Shown here: positions 1 through 7,913 of the stretch, piece after piece
Layout: each line of letters begins with the position of its first letter
How positions within the stretch are numbered: the first letter of the stretch is position 1
Source: an uncultured Synergistaceae bacterium
GTDB taxonomy: Bacteria > Synergistota > Synergistia > Synergistales > Dethiosulfovibrionaceae
Direction: 5' to 3'
DNA: 32,506 bases
Assembly: GCA_902489135.1 (NCBI GenBank)
Contig: CABTYW010000015.1
Coordinates: 1 to 32,506, forward strand
Translations under genes and position numbers: made by a program
The notes under the pieces: model-generated
The model's database searches: none
What the model was told of the DNA's origin: nothing
What the model saw: only the letters and a program-made list of their open reading frames with translations

Positions 1-836
1 ACAAACGCTCAAGCTTCTGGGCCGACGGCTACGCCGAAACGGGCGATTTCTACCCCGCAACGTTCCCGGGACGCCGTGTGACGCGCGCCGTCGCGCTCCG
101 CCCCGGCATCGGAACGGTGGAATTCAAAATCTCCGACGCCCTGAGCGGCACGCCGCTGGAAAAGTTCGTCGGCTTCGCCCTGGACGGCAGAACCGGCGCG
201 TTCACCGACGGCGTCGCCGCCGTTCGCGCCTCCGCCGGGGACAAACGCTCAAGCTTCTGGGCCGATGGCTATGCCGAGACGGGTGATTTCTACCCGACGG
301 CCTTCCCCGGCCGCAAAGCCCTGCGCAGCGTCTGCCTGTGGCCCCGCGTCGGTACCGTGGAGTTCAACGTTTTCGACGCCGTCAGCGGAAAACCGCTGGA
401 GAACTTTACGGGCTTCACTCTGGACGGCCCGACCCGCGCTTTCGAACAAGGCCTCGCCATCGGTCAAGGCCCTGCCGACGGCCGGCGCACCAAGTTCTGG
501 GCCGACGGGTACTTCGAAAGCGACGACTTTTACCCTGCGACCTTCCCCGGACGGACCGTCGTCTGCCCCGTGAGCCTCATGCCGTCGCAGGGCACCATGG
601 AGTTCCGCCCCATGGACGCGCTGAGCGGCGAAGCGCTGCACCGTTTTGTCGCCTCTCCGCTGGACCTCGGCAATCGGCCTTTCGTCGAGCCCGCCAATCT
701 GTCGGCCCCGGCGTGGAAGGCTCTCCTCACGCGGTTCGCCGCTCCCGGCTACCGCGACGTCGACGGTTACTACCCCACGACCTACGGCGGACGTTCCGTC
801 GTCAGCCGCGTGTTTATGACGCCGGAAGCCCCCCGG
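1..836 (+). repeat. In-frame coding tandem repeat, 240-bp period
   Basis: Homologous codons recur at exactly 240-bp steps: G-T-V-E-F codons at 111, 351 and 591, with the next equivalent codon near 837. Bases 1-50 and 241-290 differ at only 4 positions, all silent or near-silent. The partial first and second units are therefore a recent duplication or have been homogenised, while the 591-836 unit has diverged. More copies probably lie upstream of the window. Confidence 0.85.
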
Positions 837-2522
837 GGCCAGCTGACGCTGCGCGCTTTCGACGTCGTCACGGGACGCGCCGTGCGCGGCGCCACATTCC
901 GCGTCGACGGACAGGACGCTGCGGCTCCCGCGGGCGAAACAGTCTGGCGCGGTGCCGCCGATTTCAAAGGGCTGGACGTCAGGGTTCGGGCGCCGGGCTA
1001 CCGCGAAAGTTTCATGCCGACCTACCTCACGGCGGGACGGCGCGACCTCAACGTCTCCGTGCCGATGACGCCCGTCATGCCCAAGGGCGAAGGCGCCGTG
1101 TTGGTGACCGTGACCGACGGCGAGGACAATCCGCTGCAGGGCGCAACGGTGACGCTGCCGTCGGAGAAATCCGCCGTCACCGCCGTCACCAACGAGAGGG
1201 GACGTGCCTTCTTCACCGGCGTTCCCTCGGGCGTGCCGTCGCTGTCGGCCGCCAAGGACGGCTTTGCGGGCGCGTCGTTCCGCGCGGCCGTGGGCGGCGG
1301 ACGCACTTTCAAGACACAAGTCGCTCTCACCCCCCTGTCGGCGCTGAAAAAGACGGCACCCTTTGCGCCGGTAATCACGGCGGTTCCCGAGGGAACGGTG
1401 CTGCATCCCGGTGAGCGGACAGAGCTGAAGTTCACCGTGGAAAACCGCGGCGGCGTGGGCGGTTCGGCCTTCTGCTCCGTGAACATTCCCGACGTGCGCT
1501 GCGGCGGCGTCGATCTGGAGCTTGCCCCCGGCGAGAGCAAAGAGGCGACGCTGCCCGTTGAAGTTCCGCAGGATGCCGCCACGTCGCGGATTTTGGTGAC
1601 GGCCAAGGCGGAGAAAACCGAACGCCCCTTCATGATGGAAATTCGATCGCCCGCCTTCAGCCTGACAGCGAAAAGCGACAAGGCAGCCTACGCCGAGGGC
1701 ACCTCCATGAGCGTCACGCTGACGGCCGAGGCCGAAAAAGGCGCGTCCGACGGCGATTATCTGTTCCGCGTCACCTTCAACGGCGAAAGCTGGACACAGA
1801 AAGCCCGGCTTTCCGACGGCACGGCCGAAGCCACCTTCAGCGACATTCCCGTGGCGTTCAAGGGCAACAAGCTGCTGTACGCCCTCTATCACGCCGACGG
1901 CCGCTCCGTGGTCATCGACGCGATGCCCGTGCTGAACGAGGACGACGAGATTTTGATCATCCCCGACAAGCCGCGGTACCGCGCCGGCGAGACCGCGAAA
2001 ATCGTTTTGCGCAGCGCCGAGGAGAAAGAGTTGGCGCTGACGTCGCCGTTGTTCGGCGGCAGCTCTCTGAAGGACGAGGAGAAACTGGTCATCCTCTCCG
2101 AGACGTCCGACGAAACGGAGTTCCAATTCCAGATTCCCGAACAGATCCCCACCGGCACCTATGAGATCCGCTGCGGCGACTTCTCGGCGCCCCTGGGCGT
2201 GCGCGGCTTCGAGACGACCATCGTCGACCGCCGCCTCTACGAAAACGGCGACGGCGAAACGGCGGCGTTGACGCTGTCGTGGCGCGCCTCCACCCGCGGC
2301 ACCATTCCCTGCCGATGGACGCTGACGGCGCAAAACCCGCTGGAAGGAGCGCCCGAGGAGATCGCCTCGGGCAATCTGACGCTCGAAGGGCCATGGGCGG
2401 AATATTCAGTGCCCGCCGTCGTGCCCGCCGCAGAACCCCGCGACCTTGAACTGAAACTGGTCCCCAGCGGCCTCGACACCCCGGTGGCGGTGCTCCGCTA
2501 CCTTTGGGACGGAAGGAACTGA
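1..2522 (+). CDS. Large repeat-containing protein, probably envelope-associated (5' end outside window)
   Basis: The frame is open from base 3, so the gene begins upstream and the GTG at 78 is internal. About 839 residues are visible. The first ~280 residues are tandem ~80-residue units. Each opens with G-T-[VM]-E-F, carries D-A-[LV]-S-G, then F-W-A-D-G-Y, F-Y-P and F-P-G-R, and ends in a hydrophobic strand; G-T-x-E-F codons start at 111, 351 and 591. A diverged unit follows from 837. Next comes a carboxypeptidase-regulatory-like beta domain (about 1093-1340; D-N-P-L-Q-G-A-T-V-T-L), then a CARDB-like segment (about 1370-1610; N-R-G-G, L-A-P-G-E-S) and further beta-rich sequence. This all-beta architecture is typical of secreted or surface proteins, but signal and anchor lie outside the window. 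Partner and substrate are unknown. It ends convergent to the ABC operon on the other strand, sharing a terminator hairpin. Confidence 0.85.
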   Translation, partial: KRSSFWADGYAETGDFYPATFPGRRVTRAVALRPGIGTVEFKISDALSGTPLEKFVGFALDGRTGAFTDGVAAVRASAGDKRSSFWADGYAETGDFYPTAFPGRKALRSVCLWPRVGTVEFNVFDAVSGKPLENFTGFTLDGPTRAFEQGLAIGQGPADGRRTKFWADGYFESDDFYPATFPGRTVVCPVSLMPSQGTMEFRPMDALSGEALHRFVASPLDLGNRPFVEPANLSAPAWKALLTRFAAPGYRDVDGYYPTTYGGRSVVSRVFMTPEAPRGQLTLRAFDVVTGRAVRGATFRVDGQDAAAPAGETVWRGAADFKGLDVRVRAPGYRESFMPTYLTAGRRDLNVSVPMTPVMPKGEGAVLVTVTDGEDNPLQGATVTLPSEKSAVTAVTNERGRAFFTGVPSGVPSLSAAKDGFAGASFRAAVGGGRTFKTQVALTPLSALKKTAPFAPVITAVPEGTVLHPGERTELKFTVENRGGVGGSAFCSVNIPDVRCGGVDLELAPGESKEATLPVEVPQDAATSRILVTAKAEKTERPFMMEIRSPAFSLTAKSDKAAYAEGTSMSVTLTAEAEKGASDGDYLFRVTFNGESWTQKARLSDGTAEATFSDIPVAFKGNKLLYALYHADGRSVVIDAMPVLNEDDEILIIPDKPRYRAGETAKIVLRSAEEKELALTSPLFGGSSLKDEEKLVILSETSDETEFQFQIPEQIPTGTYEIRCGDFSAPLGVRGFETTIVDRRLYENGDGETAALTLSWRASTRGTIPCRWTLTAQNPLEGAPEEIASGNLTLEGPWAEYSVPAVVPAAEPRDLELKLVPSGLDTPVAVLRYLWDGRN

Positions 2523-2590
2523 CGTGCTCCACAGGTGTCAATGACCGCCGGAACTCGCCGGACCGTCCCGAAACATCCGTCCCCATACGA

Positions 2591-2628
2591 AACATCGGCA
2601 CCCTCTTTTCGAGGGCGCCGATGTTTTT
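2591..2628 (+). terminator. Intrinsic terminator shared by convergent genes
   Basis: A stem A-A-C-A-T-C-G-G-C / G-C-C-G-A-T-G-T-T encloses a CCCTC/GAGGG inner stem with a TTTTC loop, followed by T5 on the plus strand. It sits between the stop at 2522 (+) and the stop at 2670 (-). The T-run favours the plus strand, but the stem could serve both. Confidence 0.75.
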
Positions 2629-2669
2629 CGTGGCGCGTGTTCTTTTTGCCGCTTCCGCCTCGTCGGCGG

Positions 2670-3443
2670 TTATCGCGCCTGGCCGTGGGTGGTCCACTTG
2701 AGCATGTGCTTTTTGATCTGTTCAAAAAACTGCATAACCACAATGAGCACCGCCACCATAAACAGGAACCCGCCCCAGGTATAGTCGTAAAGGCCGAACT
2801 CGGCGTACTTTTTCACGAAAAATCCCATTCCGTACTGGGCGCCGTACATCTCCGAGTAGACCAGCATGACGAAGGTGCCGCGCAGTGAGTCCACAAATCC
2901 CGAAAGGATGGAGGGGCTGGCCGCGGGAAGGATGACCTTGACAAGGCGCTTCACTCCCCTCAGTTCCAGGGCTGCCGCTTTGTCCAGATAGCGCTTGTCG
3001 ATGGTCATAATCCCCGTGATGGCGGCGAAGAGCGTTGACCACACCGTGCCATAGACGATGAGGAACACCGACGCGCACCAGAAATTGGGCGCCAGCAACA
3101 GAGCGAAGGGCGACAGGAGAATGGAGGGAATGACGCTGAACATGTAGATGATGGGATAGAGCGCGTCACGCAGCCGCTCGTTCATTCCCAAAAGGAGCCC
3201 CACGAAAAGGGCAATTCCCAGAGAGATGAGAACCGACGGAATCATGAGCTTCATGGAGGCCATGAGATTGACGAACATCAAACTCTTGTTCTCATGAAGG
3301 ACTTTCTCAATGGCGTCCAGCCGCGGGAACAGATAGGGATTGGCGCGCCCCGTCTCGGTGGCGTAAACATACAGGGCGACAAGGGCGGCGCAGATGCAGA
3401 AGGTCAGCCAATATTTGGAGAGCCATGCCTTTATTCTGTCCAT
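2670..3443 (-). CDS. ABC transporter permease, NitT/TauT (SsuC/TauC) family
   Basis: This 257-residue inner-membrane permease belongs to the BPD_transp_1 superfamily. About six hydrophobic segments are visible. The EAA-like cytoplasmic loop is in the middle of the C-terminal half (A-A-A-L-E-L-R-G-V-K-R, then I-L-P-A-A-S-P-S-I-L-S-G). Length is normal for the TauC/SsuC group. The start ATG at 3443 has GAGGCGG upstream and lies 22 bases after the binding-protein stop. It is last in a three-gene minus-strand operon (ATPase, binding protein, permease). The family imports small anions such as nitrate, sulfonates and thiamine precursors; the substrate cannot be read from the permease. Confidence 0.9.
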   Translation of the reverse strand: MDRIKAWLSKYWLTFCICAALVALYVYATETGRANPYLFPRLDAIEKVLHENKSLMFVNLMASMKLMIPSVLISLGIALFVGLLLGMNERLRDALYPIIYMFSVIPSILLSPFALLLAPNFWCASVFLIVYGTVWSTLFAAITGIMTIDKRYLDKAAALELRGVKRLVKVILPAASPSILSGFVDSLRGTFVMLVYSEMYGAQYGMGFFVKKYAEFGLYDYTWGGFLFMVAVLIVVMQFFEQIKKHMLKWTTHGQAR

Positions 3444-3465
3444 CGCTTGCCGCCTCTGCTTTCAC

Positions 3466-4509
3466 TCAGTTGTTTTCAGCAAAGAACTTCCGCTGTTTCT
3501 CGTAAAACTCGGGGGCTTCGGCGCCGTATTTTTCAGACGTTTCGGCAAGTGCTTCTTTGTACAGCGTCGTATTCAGATGATCCTCAATCTTCACCGATTT
3601 GGCTTTTTCGTTGAGAAATCCCGTCTTGTCGAGGATGCCCCAAGCGCGGATCACCGATTTGCTCAGAGGATCGACGTTGACGTTGTAATGCGCCGTGTCA
3701 AGCATATAGGCCCCCACATACTCTTTGGAAGCGCCGATCTTTTGGGCCAGCATGACCACCGCTTCGTCTCTGTGGCTCTCGTAGTAGCTCTGCGCTCTCA
3801 GAAGAGCCCTGAGAACGGCCTTGACGGTCTCGGGATTCTTTTTGATGTACTCGGTCTGACATTCCATGCGGCAGCAGGAATAGTTGGGCATGACTTCGCT
3901 CTGGTAGGTGACGATCTGAACGTCTTTCATCTTCTTGACGCTGAAAACCTGGCCGGTTCCCATGAGGGCGTAGTCCACTTCGCCGCGGACCACGGCCGCC
4001 AGCGCTTCGTTATAGCCCGAATAGACGACCCACTCCAGCGCCTTCAAAGGCTCCTGATAGCCTTTGTCCATCAGCGCGCCCGTAAAGGCGAAATAGGAGG
4101 GATTGCAGGCGAACTTCTTGCCCACCAGCGACTCCACGCCCTTCCACTCCACGCCGGGCTTGGCGATGACGGGCATGCAGCCCGTCACCATGTGGCCGCC
4201 GAAGATGGTGAGGTCAATGCCCGAAGCGATCTGCTGAAGCGGCGCCGCCGTGCCCGAGTTGGACACCACGTCCACTTTTCCCGTGGCCAGCAGCGTCATG
4301 GCATCGGCGTTGGCGTTGGCAAGAACGGGAACGATGGAAATGCCTTCGTCCTCAAAATAGCCCTTGTTCTCGGCGATGGTGACCAGAACGTTGCCGCTGG
4401 TTCCGTAGTTCCAGCGAACCACTTTCTGCTCGGGAGCCGCCGAGGCCGCCGAAGCCGCGAAAAGCCCCACGACCGTTGACAAAATCAGCACGTTTCTCTT
4501 GACAGACAT
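3466..4509 (-). CDS. ABC transporter substrate-binding protein, NitT/TauT (NMT1/THI5-like)
   Basis: 347 residues. A Sec signal peptide covers about residues 1-25 (M-S-V-K-R, hydrophobic core, A-S-A-A-P cleavage region) with no lipobox, so a soluble periplasmic protein is expected. The mature part is the two-lobed NMT1/SsuA type: G-Y-F-E-D-E-G-I near the start, G-K-V-D-V-V-S-N and G-E-V-D-Y-A-L-M-G hinge-strand signatures, and a C-terminal helical lobe. AAAGGAGA precedes the ATG at 4509. The ligand is unknown: the family includes nitrate, alkanesulfonate, pyrimidine-precursor and riboflavin binders, and no diagnostic residue was recognised. A Cys-Cys pair plus a third Cys (C-C-R-M-E-C) near residue 203 is unusual for this family. 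Confidence 0.9.
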   Translation of the reverse strand: MSVKRNVLILSTVVGLFAASAASAAPEQKVVRWNYGTSGNVLVTIAENKGYFEDEGISIVPVLANANADAMTLLATGKVDVVSNSGTAAPLQQIASGIDLTIFGGHMVTGCMPVIAKPGVEWKGVESLVGKKFACNPSYFAFTGALMDKGYQEPLKALEWVVYSGYNEALAAVVRGEVDYALMGTGQVFSVKKMKDVQIVTYQSEVMPNYSCCRMECQTEYIKKNPETVKAVLRALLRAQSYYESHRDEAVVMLAQKIGASKEYVGAYMLDTAHYNVNVDPLSKSVIRAWGILDKTGFLNEKAKSVKIEDHLNTTLYKEALAETSEKYGAEAPEFYEKQRKFFAENN

Positions 4510-4546
4510 GAAAAAATCTCCTTTATGTGAACAAGATTTTGAAGCC

Positions 4547-5365
4547 TCAATGAAGACCGGCGCCGCGCGAAAAAAGCCCCGTGCTTTTCAGCCGCGCCGC
4601 TACGTCTTTGTTGATCTGACGAATAAGATTATGACGAAGTTCGACGATTTTCCGATCTTCAAAGGGCGCATCCCGCAGCGCTTTGTCGTGGGGCACATTC
4701 CGGCTGTCGAAAATGATGCTGCTGGGCGATTGCCCGAGCACCACAATGCGGCTGGCCAAAAGGAGCGCCTCGTCAACGTCGTGGGTGACGAAAAACACCG
4801 TTTTTTTGGGTTCGCGGCGCGACCACAGCTCTAAAATGAGATCCTGGAGCATGGCTCTCGTCACGGCATCCAGCGCGCCGAAGGGTTCGTCCATGAGCAG
4901 TACCGGCGGGTCCACGGCAAAGGCCTGGGCGATGGCCACGCGCTGCTGCATTCCGCCGGAAAGTTCCTTGGGCAGTTTTTTGTAGACCGCCTCGTCAAAT
5001 CCCACCTCGTGCAGGCGCGCCATGGCGATTTCCCTGAGTTCGCGCTTCGGTCTCCCGGGAAAACGCTGCCGGAGCGCCAGCATAATGTTGTCGCCCGCCG
5101 ACATCCAGGGAAAAAGGCCGTAATCCTGAAAGACCACGCCTCGGTCCAGTCCGGCGCCCGTCACTTCCCGTCCGTCCAGCAGAATTCGCCCCGACACGGG
5201 GCGTTCAAGCCCCGCCAGCAGTCTCAGCAGCGTACTTTTGCCGCAGCCCGACTGTCCCAAAAAGCACAGGAACTCCCCCGCCGAGACGGTCATGGAAATG
5301 TCTTTCAGGACGGGTTTGGCCGCAACGTATTCAAAAGAAAGGTTCTCAATAACCATGCGTTCCAT
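4547..5365 (-). CDS. ABC transporter ATP-binding protein, NitT/TauT (TauB/SsuB) family
   Basis: 272 residues from the chosen ATG at 5365 (M-E-R-M-V-I-E-N-L). Walker A G-Q-S-G-C-G-K-S is at residues 37-44, followed by Q-loop F-Q-D-Y-G-L-F-P-W, signature L-S-G-G-M-Q-Q-R, Walker B L-L-M-D-E-P-F-G-A-L-D and the switch histidine in F-V-T-H-D-V-D-E-A. The F-P-W after the Q-loop is typical of the SsuB/TauB group. In-frame ATGs at 5383 and 5413 would add 6 and 16 residues. None has an ideal ribosome site; AAAGG ten bases before 5365 is acceptable. First gene of the operon, preceded by a leader of about 245 bases with strong potential secondary structure. Confidence 0.9.
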   Translation of the reverse strand: MERMVIENLSFEYVAAKPVLKDISMTVSAGEFLCFLGQSGCGKSTLLRLLAGLERPVSGRILLDGREVTGAGLDRGVVFQDYGLFPWMSAGDNIMLALRQRFPGRPKRELREIAMARLHEVGFDEAVYKKLPKELSGGMQQRVAIAQAFAVDPPVLLMDEPFGALDAVTRAMLQDLILELWSRREPKKTVFFVTHDVDEALLLASRIVVLGQSPSSIIFDSRNVPHDKALRDAPFEDRKIVELRHNLIRQINKDVAARLKSTGLFSRGAGLH

Positions 5366-5623
5366 ATTTAACAGGCCTTTCATATCCCCTGGGGCGCATG
5401 CTTTCGCCCGCAACGCGCCGTCCCCCCGAAATAGCCGTGCGGCCGGTGACGTTTCAGGCTCTCTTGCCTTCGCCGGCTTTTCAGTTCACGCTTGCCTCCG
5501 CTTCGCAAAGCGCCCTACGCCGGGGGCGTTCTGTTGAGCAGAATAAACTCTATATAACAATTTTATTCCCCAGCGTCAGAATTGTCTCTCTCATATTTAA
5601 CGAAATTTATAATTATTATACCA
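5366..5623 (-). promoter_or_regulatory. Promoter and long structured leader of the NitT/TauT ABC operon
   Basis: On the minus strand TGG-TATAAT (bases 5623 to 5615) forms an extended -10, giving a leader of about 240 bases. Several stems can form. They are P1 pairing 5568-5576 with 5517-5525 (9 bp, one G-U), an enclosed stem 5562-5567/5542-5547, a competing hairpin 5539-5543/5529-5533, a hairpin 5508-5512/5499-5503, and an outer stem 5473-5477/5442-5446 enclosing 5466-5469/5456-5459. Promoter strength is plausible from sequence. Regulatory folding is inference, and no known riboswitch class was matched. Confidence 0.45.
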
Positions 5624-5639
5624 AAATCATCGCTTCAAA

Positions 5640-5945
5640 AGGTACCGCCGCCACGAATTTCCCTTTGAAGCGGCGTCGTGCAGGACCTCTTATGTTGACG
5701 CCGTCGGCTCACAAACGAGGGACGGCTCCGCCGGCCGGCGGAGAGGTTCGCCTTTCATTTCTTTTTCCTCGGTGCGCCGCCAATGAAAAGCGGCGAGCGC
5801 CGGCGCTCCGATGTCGTTTTTGACCCGAGCGAGACGCCCCTCCGACGCCCGGACGTTTTCCGCGGCGGGAGGGGACGTGAACGTTGATTTGTAGTCTTTT
5901 GTCCACATTACTTAACAAATTGCCGCTTTCATAAATTCTTCGGCG
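5640..5945. other. Intergenic region with GC-rich palindromes
   Basis: No convincing gene. The region separates divergent ABC operons. It contains the perfect palindromes TCCGCCGGCCGGCGGA near 5728-5743 and GAGCGCCGGCGCTC at 5795-5808, plus a CGCCGC/GCGGCG hairpin around 5776-5796. Their role is unknown. Confidence 0.5.
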
Positions 5946-5954
5946 TGCTATAAT
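5946..5954 (+). promoter_or_regulatory. Extended -10 promoter of the peptide ABC operon
   Basis: TG-C-TATAAT at 5946-5954 is a perfect extended -10 element, 52 bases before the permease start codon. No convincing -35 was seen at the standard distance, which fits an extended -10 promoter. Confidence 0.65.
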
Positions 5955-6005
5955 AAATTTTAAAGTATCGGCGTATATTTGCACTCACGGGAGGGGCGTT
6001 TGTTA

Positions 6006-6926
6006 ATGCTGAAGTACATTCTTCAGAGAATAAGTACCAGTTTGGTGACGCTGCTGGTGGTCATCACGCTGACGTTTTTTTTGATGCGTGCCATTCCCGG
6101 CGGACCCTTTACCGACGAAAAGGTCATTCCTCAGCCCATTCTGGAGAAGATCCTCGATCGGTATCACATGAACGATCCGCTGTGGAAGCAGTACGGCAAT
6201 TACCTCTGGAACGCCATTCACTTTGACTTCGGGCCTTCCTATCGCTACGAAGGCATGACGGTTAACCAGCTGATTGCCAATTCGTTCCCCATTTCGGCGC
6301 TGATCGGCACCTTCGCGATCATCCTTTCGCTGCTCATCGGCATTCCCACGGGAATTATCTCGGCGCTGCGGCGCGGTCACTATCAGGACAAGCTGGCCAT
6401 ACTTTTCGCCACGCTGGGCATCACCATTCCCAACTACGTCATCGCCACGCTGCTGGTGTACTTCTTCGCCTACCGCTGGGGACTGGTGACGGTGGGATTT
6501 TGGGAAGGCCTCCCCACGTCCATCCTTCCGGCCGTCACTTTGGCGGGGTACCCCGCGGCCTTCATTTCGCGGCTGACCCGTTCGAGCATGCTTGAAGTGC
6601 TTCAGCAGGACTACATCCGCACGGCCTACTCCAAGGGACTTCGCGAGCGCACGGTGGTTTACATTCACGCGCTTCGCAACGCCATTATTCCCGTGGTCAC
6701 CTATCTGGGGCCGCTGATCGCCGGAATTCTGACGGGAAGCTTTGTCGTGGAGCAGGTTTTCGGAATTCCCGGCATCGGACAGTTCTTCGTGACGAGCATT
6801 CAGAACCGCGACTACACCACCATCATGGGCGTCACCATCTTCTTCAGCGCCCTGCTGGTCACCATGAACCTGCTTGTGGATATCTGCCTCGGCCTGATCG
6901 ATCCGCGCATCAAGCTGGCAAAATGA
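6006..6926 (+). CDS. Oligopeptide/dipeptide ABC transporter permease, DppB/OppB family
   Basis: 306 residues. The first transmembrane helix with R-A-I-P-G-G-P-F is the DppB/OppB N-terminal signature. The EAA region contains R-T-A-Y-S-K-G-L and the C-terminal part G-S-F-V-V-E-Q-V-F-G-I-P-G-I-G, diagnostic of this family. About six membrane helices. The ATG at 6006 was chosen over an in-frame upstream start at 5979 because GGGAGGGG (5989-5995) lies about ten bases before it. First gene of a five-gene operon; its stop overlaps the next start (ATGA). Forms the inner-membrane channel with the DppC-like protein. Exact peptide specificity is not visible. Confidence 0.93.
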   Translation: MLKYILQRISTSLVTLLVVITLTFFLMRAIPGGPFTDEKVIPQPILEKILDRYHMNDPLWKQYGNYLWNAIHFDFGPSYRYEGMTVNQLIANSFPISALIGTFAIILSLLIGIPTGIISALRRGHYQDKLAILFATLGITIPNYVIATLLVYFFAYRWGLVTVGFWEGLPTSILPAVTLAGYPAAFISRLTRSSMLEVLQQDYIRTAYSKGLRERTVVYIHALRNAIIPVVTYLGPLIAGILTGSFVVEQVFGIPGIGQFFVTSIQNRDYTTIMGVTIFFSALLVTMNLLVDICLGLIDPRIKLAK

Positions 6927-7894
6927 CGGTGAAACCCATGACCCATACAACTCCAACTGAAAATCGGCGGTCTCTGCCCGACTTGAGCGATCCCTCTCTT
7001 TTCGAGCCCGTCGGCGCCGAAGAAAAAAGCAAGGCCGAATTTATCCGCCCGAGCATGACGTACTGGCAGGATGCCTGGCGGCGCCTGTGCCGCGACAAAA
7101 TGGCCATGCTGGGGCTTGTGGTAATTTTGCTCATTTTCTTCATGGCCCTCTGCGGACCCCTCCTGTCGAAGTACAGCTACGACGCGCAGAACTTCATGAT
7201 CGCCAACGAGTTCCCCTCGTGGGAGCACCTGTTCGGCACCGACATGTTCGGCCGCGACCTCTTCGTGCGCGTCATGTACGGCGCCCGCATTTCCTTGGCC
7301 GTCGGCATGATGGCCAGTCTCATCAACCTCACCATCGGCGTCATTTACGGCAGCATCTCGGGATTTGTGGGCGGACGCACCGACGACATTATGATGCGCA
7401 TCGTGGACACCATCCGCAGTATTCCCGTCATGATCTACGTCATCCTGCTGATGGTGATCATCGGCCCGGGGCTGAAAAGCATTTTCATCACGCTGGGCAT
7501 CAGCTATTGGACCAACATGGCGCGCATTGTGCGCTCCGAAGTGATGCGCGTGAAAAACGAGGAGTTCGTCCTGGCGGCGCGCACCATCGGCGCTTCGCCG
7601 CGGAGAATTCTTCTGCGCCATCTCATTCCCAACGCCATGGGGCCCATTCTGGTGACACTGACGTTCTGCATTCCCAACGCCATTTTCGCCGAAGCCTTTT
7701 TGAGCTTCGTCGGTCTCGGCGTCAACGCGCCCATGGCTTCGTGGGGCGTGCTGAGCAGCGACGCCATGAACTCGCTGATGATCTATCCCTATCAGCTGTT
7801 CTTCCCCGCTCTGGCGATTTCGGTGACCATTCTGGCTTTCAACTTCTTCGGCGACGGGCTGAGAGACGCCCTTGACCCGAGGCTTCGCAAATAG
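6923..7894 (+). CDS. Oligopeptide/dipeptide ABC transporter permease, DppC/OppC family
   Basis: 323 residues. A cytoplasmic N-terminal stretch (~55 residues) precedes the first helix, as in OppC (R-L-C-R-D-K-M-A-M-L-G). F-G-T-D-M-F-G-R-D-L-F and the EAA loop A-A-R-T-I-G-A-S are characteristic, and the C-terminus carries G-D-G-L-R-D-A-L-D-P-R. It overlaps the DppB-like gene by four bases, so the pair is translationally coupled and will form the heterodimeric channel. Confidence 0.93.
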   Translation: MTVKPMTHTTPTENRRSLPDLSDPSLFEPVGAEEKSKAEFIRPSMTYWQDAWRRLCRDKMAMLGLVVILLIFFMALCGPLLSKYSYDAQNFMIANEFPSWEHLFGTDMFGRDLFVRVMYGARISLAVGMMASLINLTIGVIYGSISGFVGGRTDDIMMRIVDTIRSIPVMIYVILLMVIIGPGLKSIFITLGISYWTNMARIVRSEVMRVKNEEFVLAARTIGASPRRILLRHLIPNAMGPILVTLTFCIPNAIFAEAFLSFVGLGVNAPMASWGVLSSDAMNSLMIYPYQLFFPALAISVTILAFNFFGDGLRDALDPRLRK

Positions 7895-7913
7895 GGAAGA
7901 AGGAGAATTTTCC

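Noticed and set aside
249..2333. 694-codon open frame on the minus strand
   Set aside because: Antisense shadow of the repeat protein; Arg/Ala/Gly-rich, no ribosome site, no domain.
5400..5580. TPP riboswitch in the ABC leader
   Set aside because: A GGCGTAGGG resembles the 3' end of the TPP aptamer, but the required C-T-G-A-G-A and A-C-C-T-G-A-T segments are missing.
7872..7913. Upstream start for the OppD-like gene
   Set aside because: It lies in the end of the DppC-like gene and has no ribosome site, whereas AAGGAG precedes the ATG at 7914.
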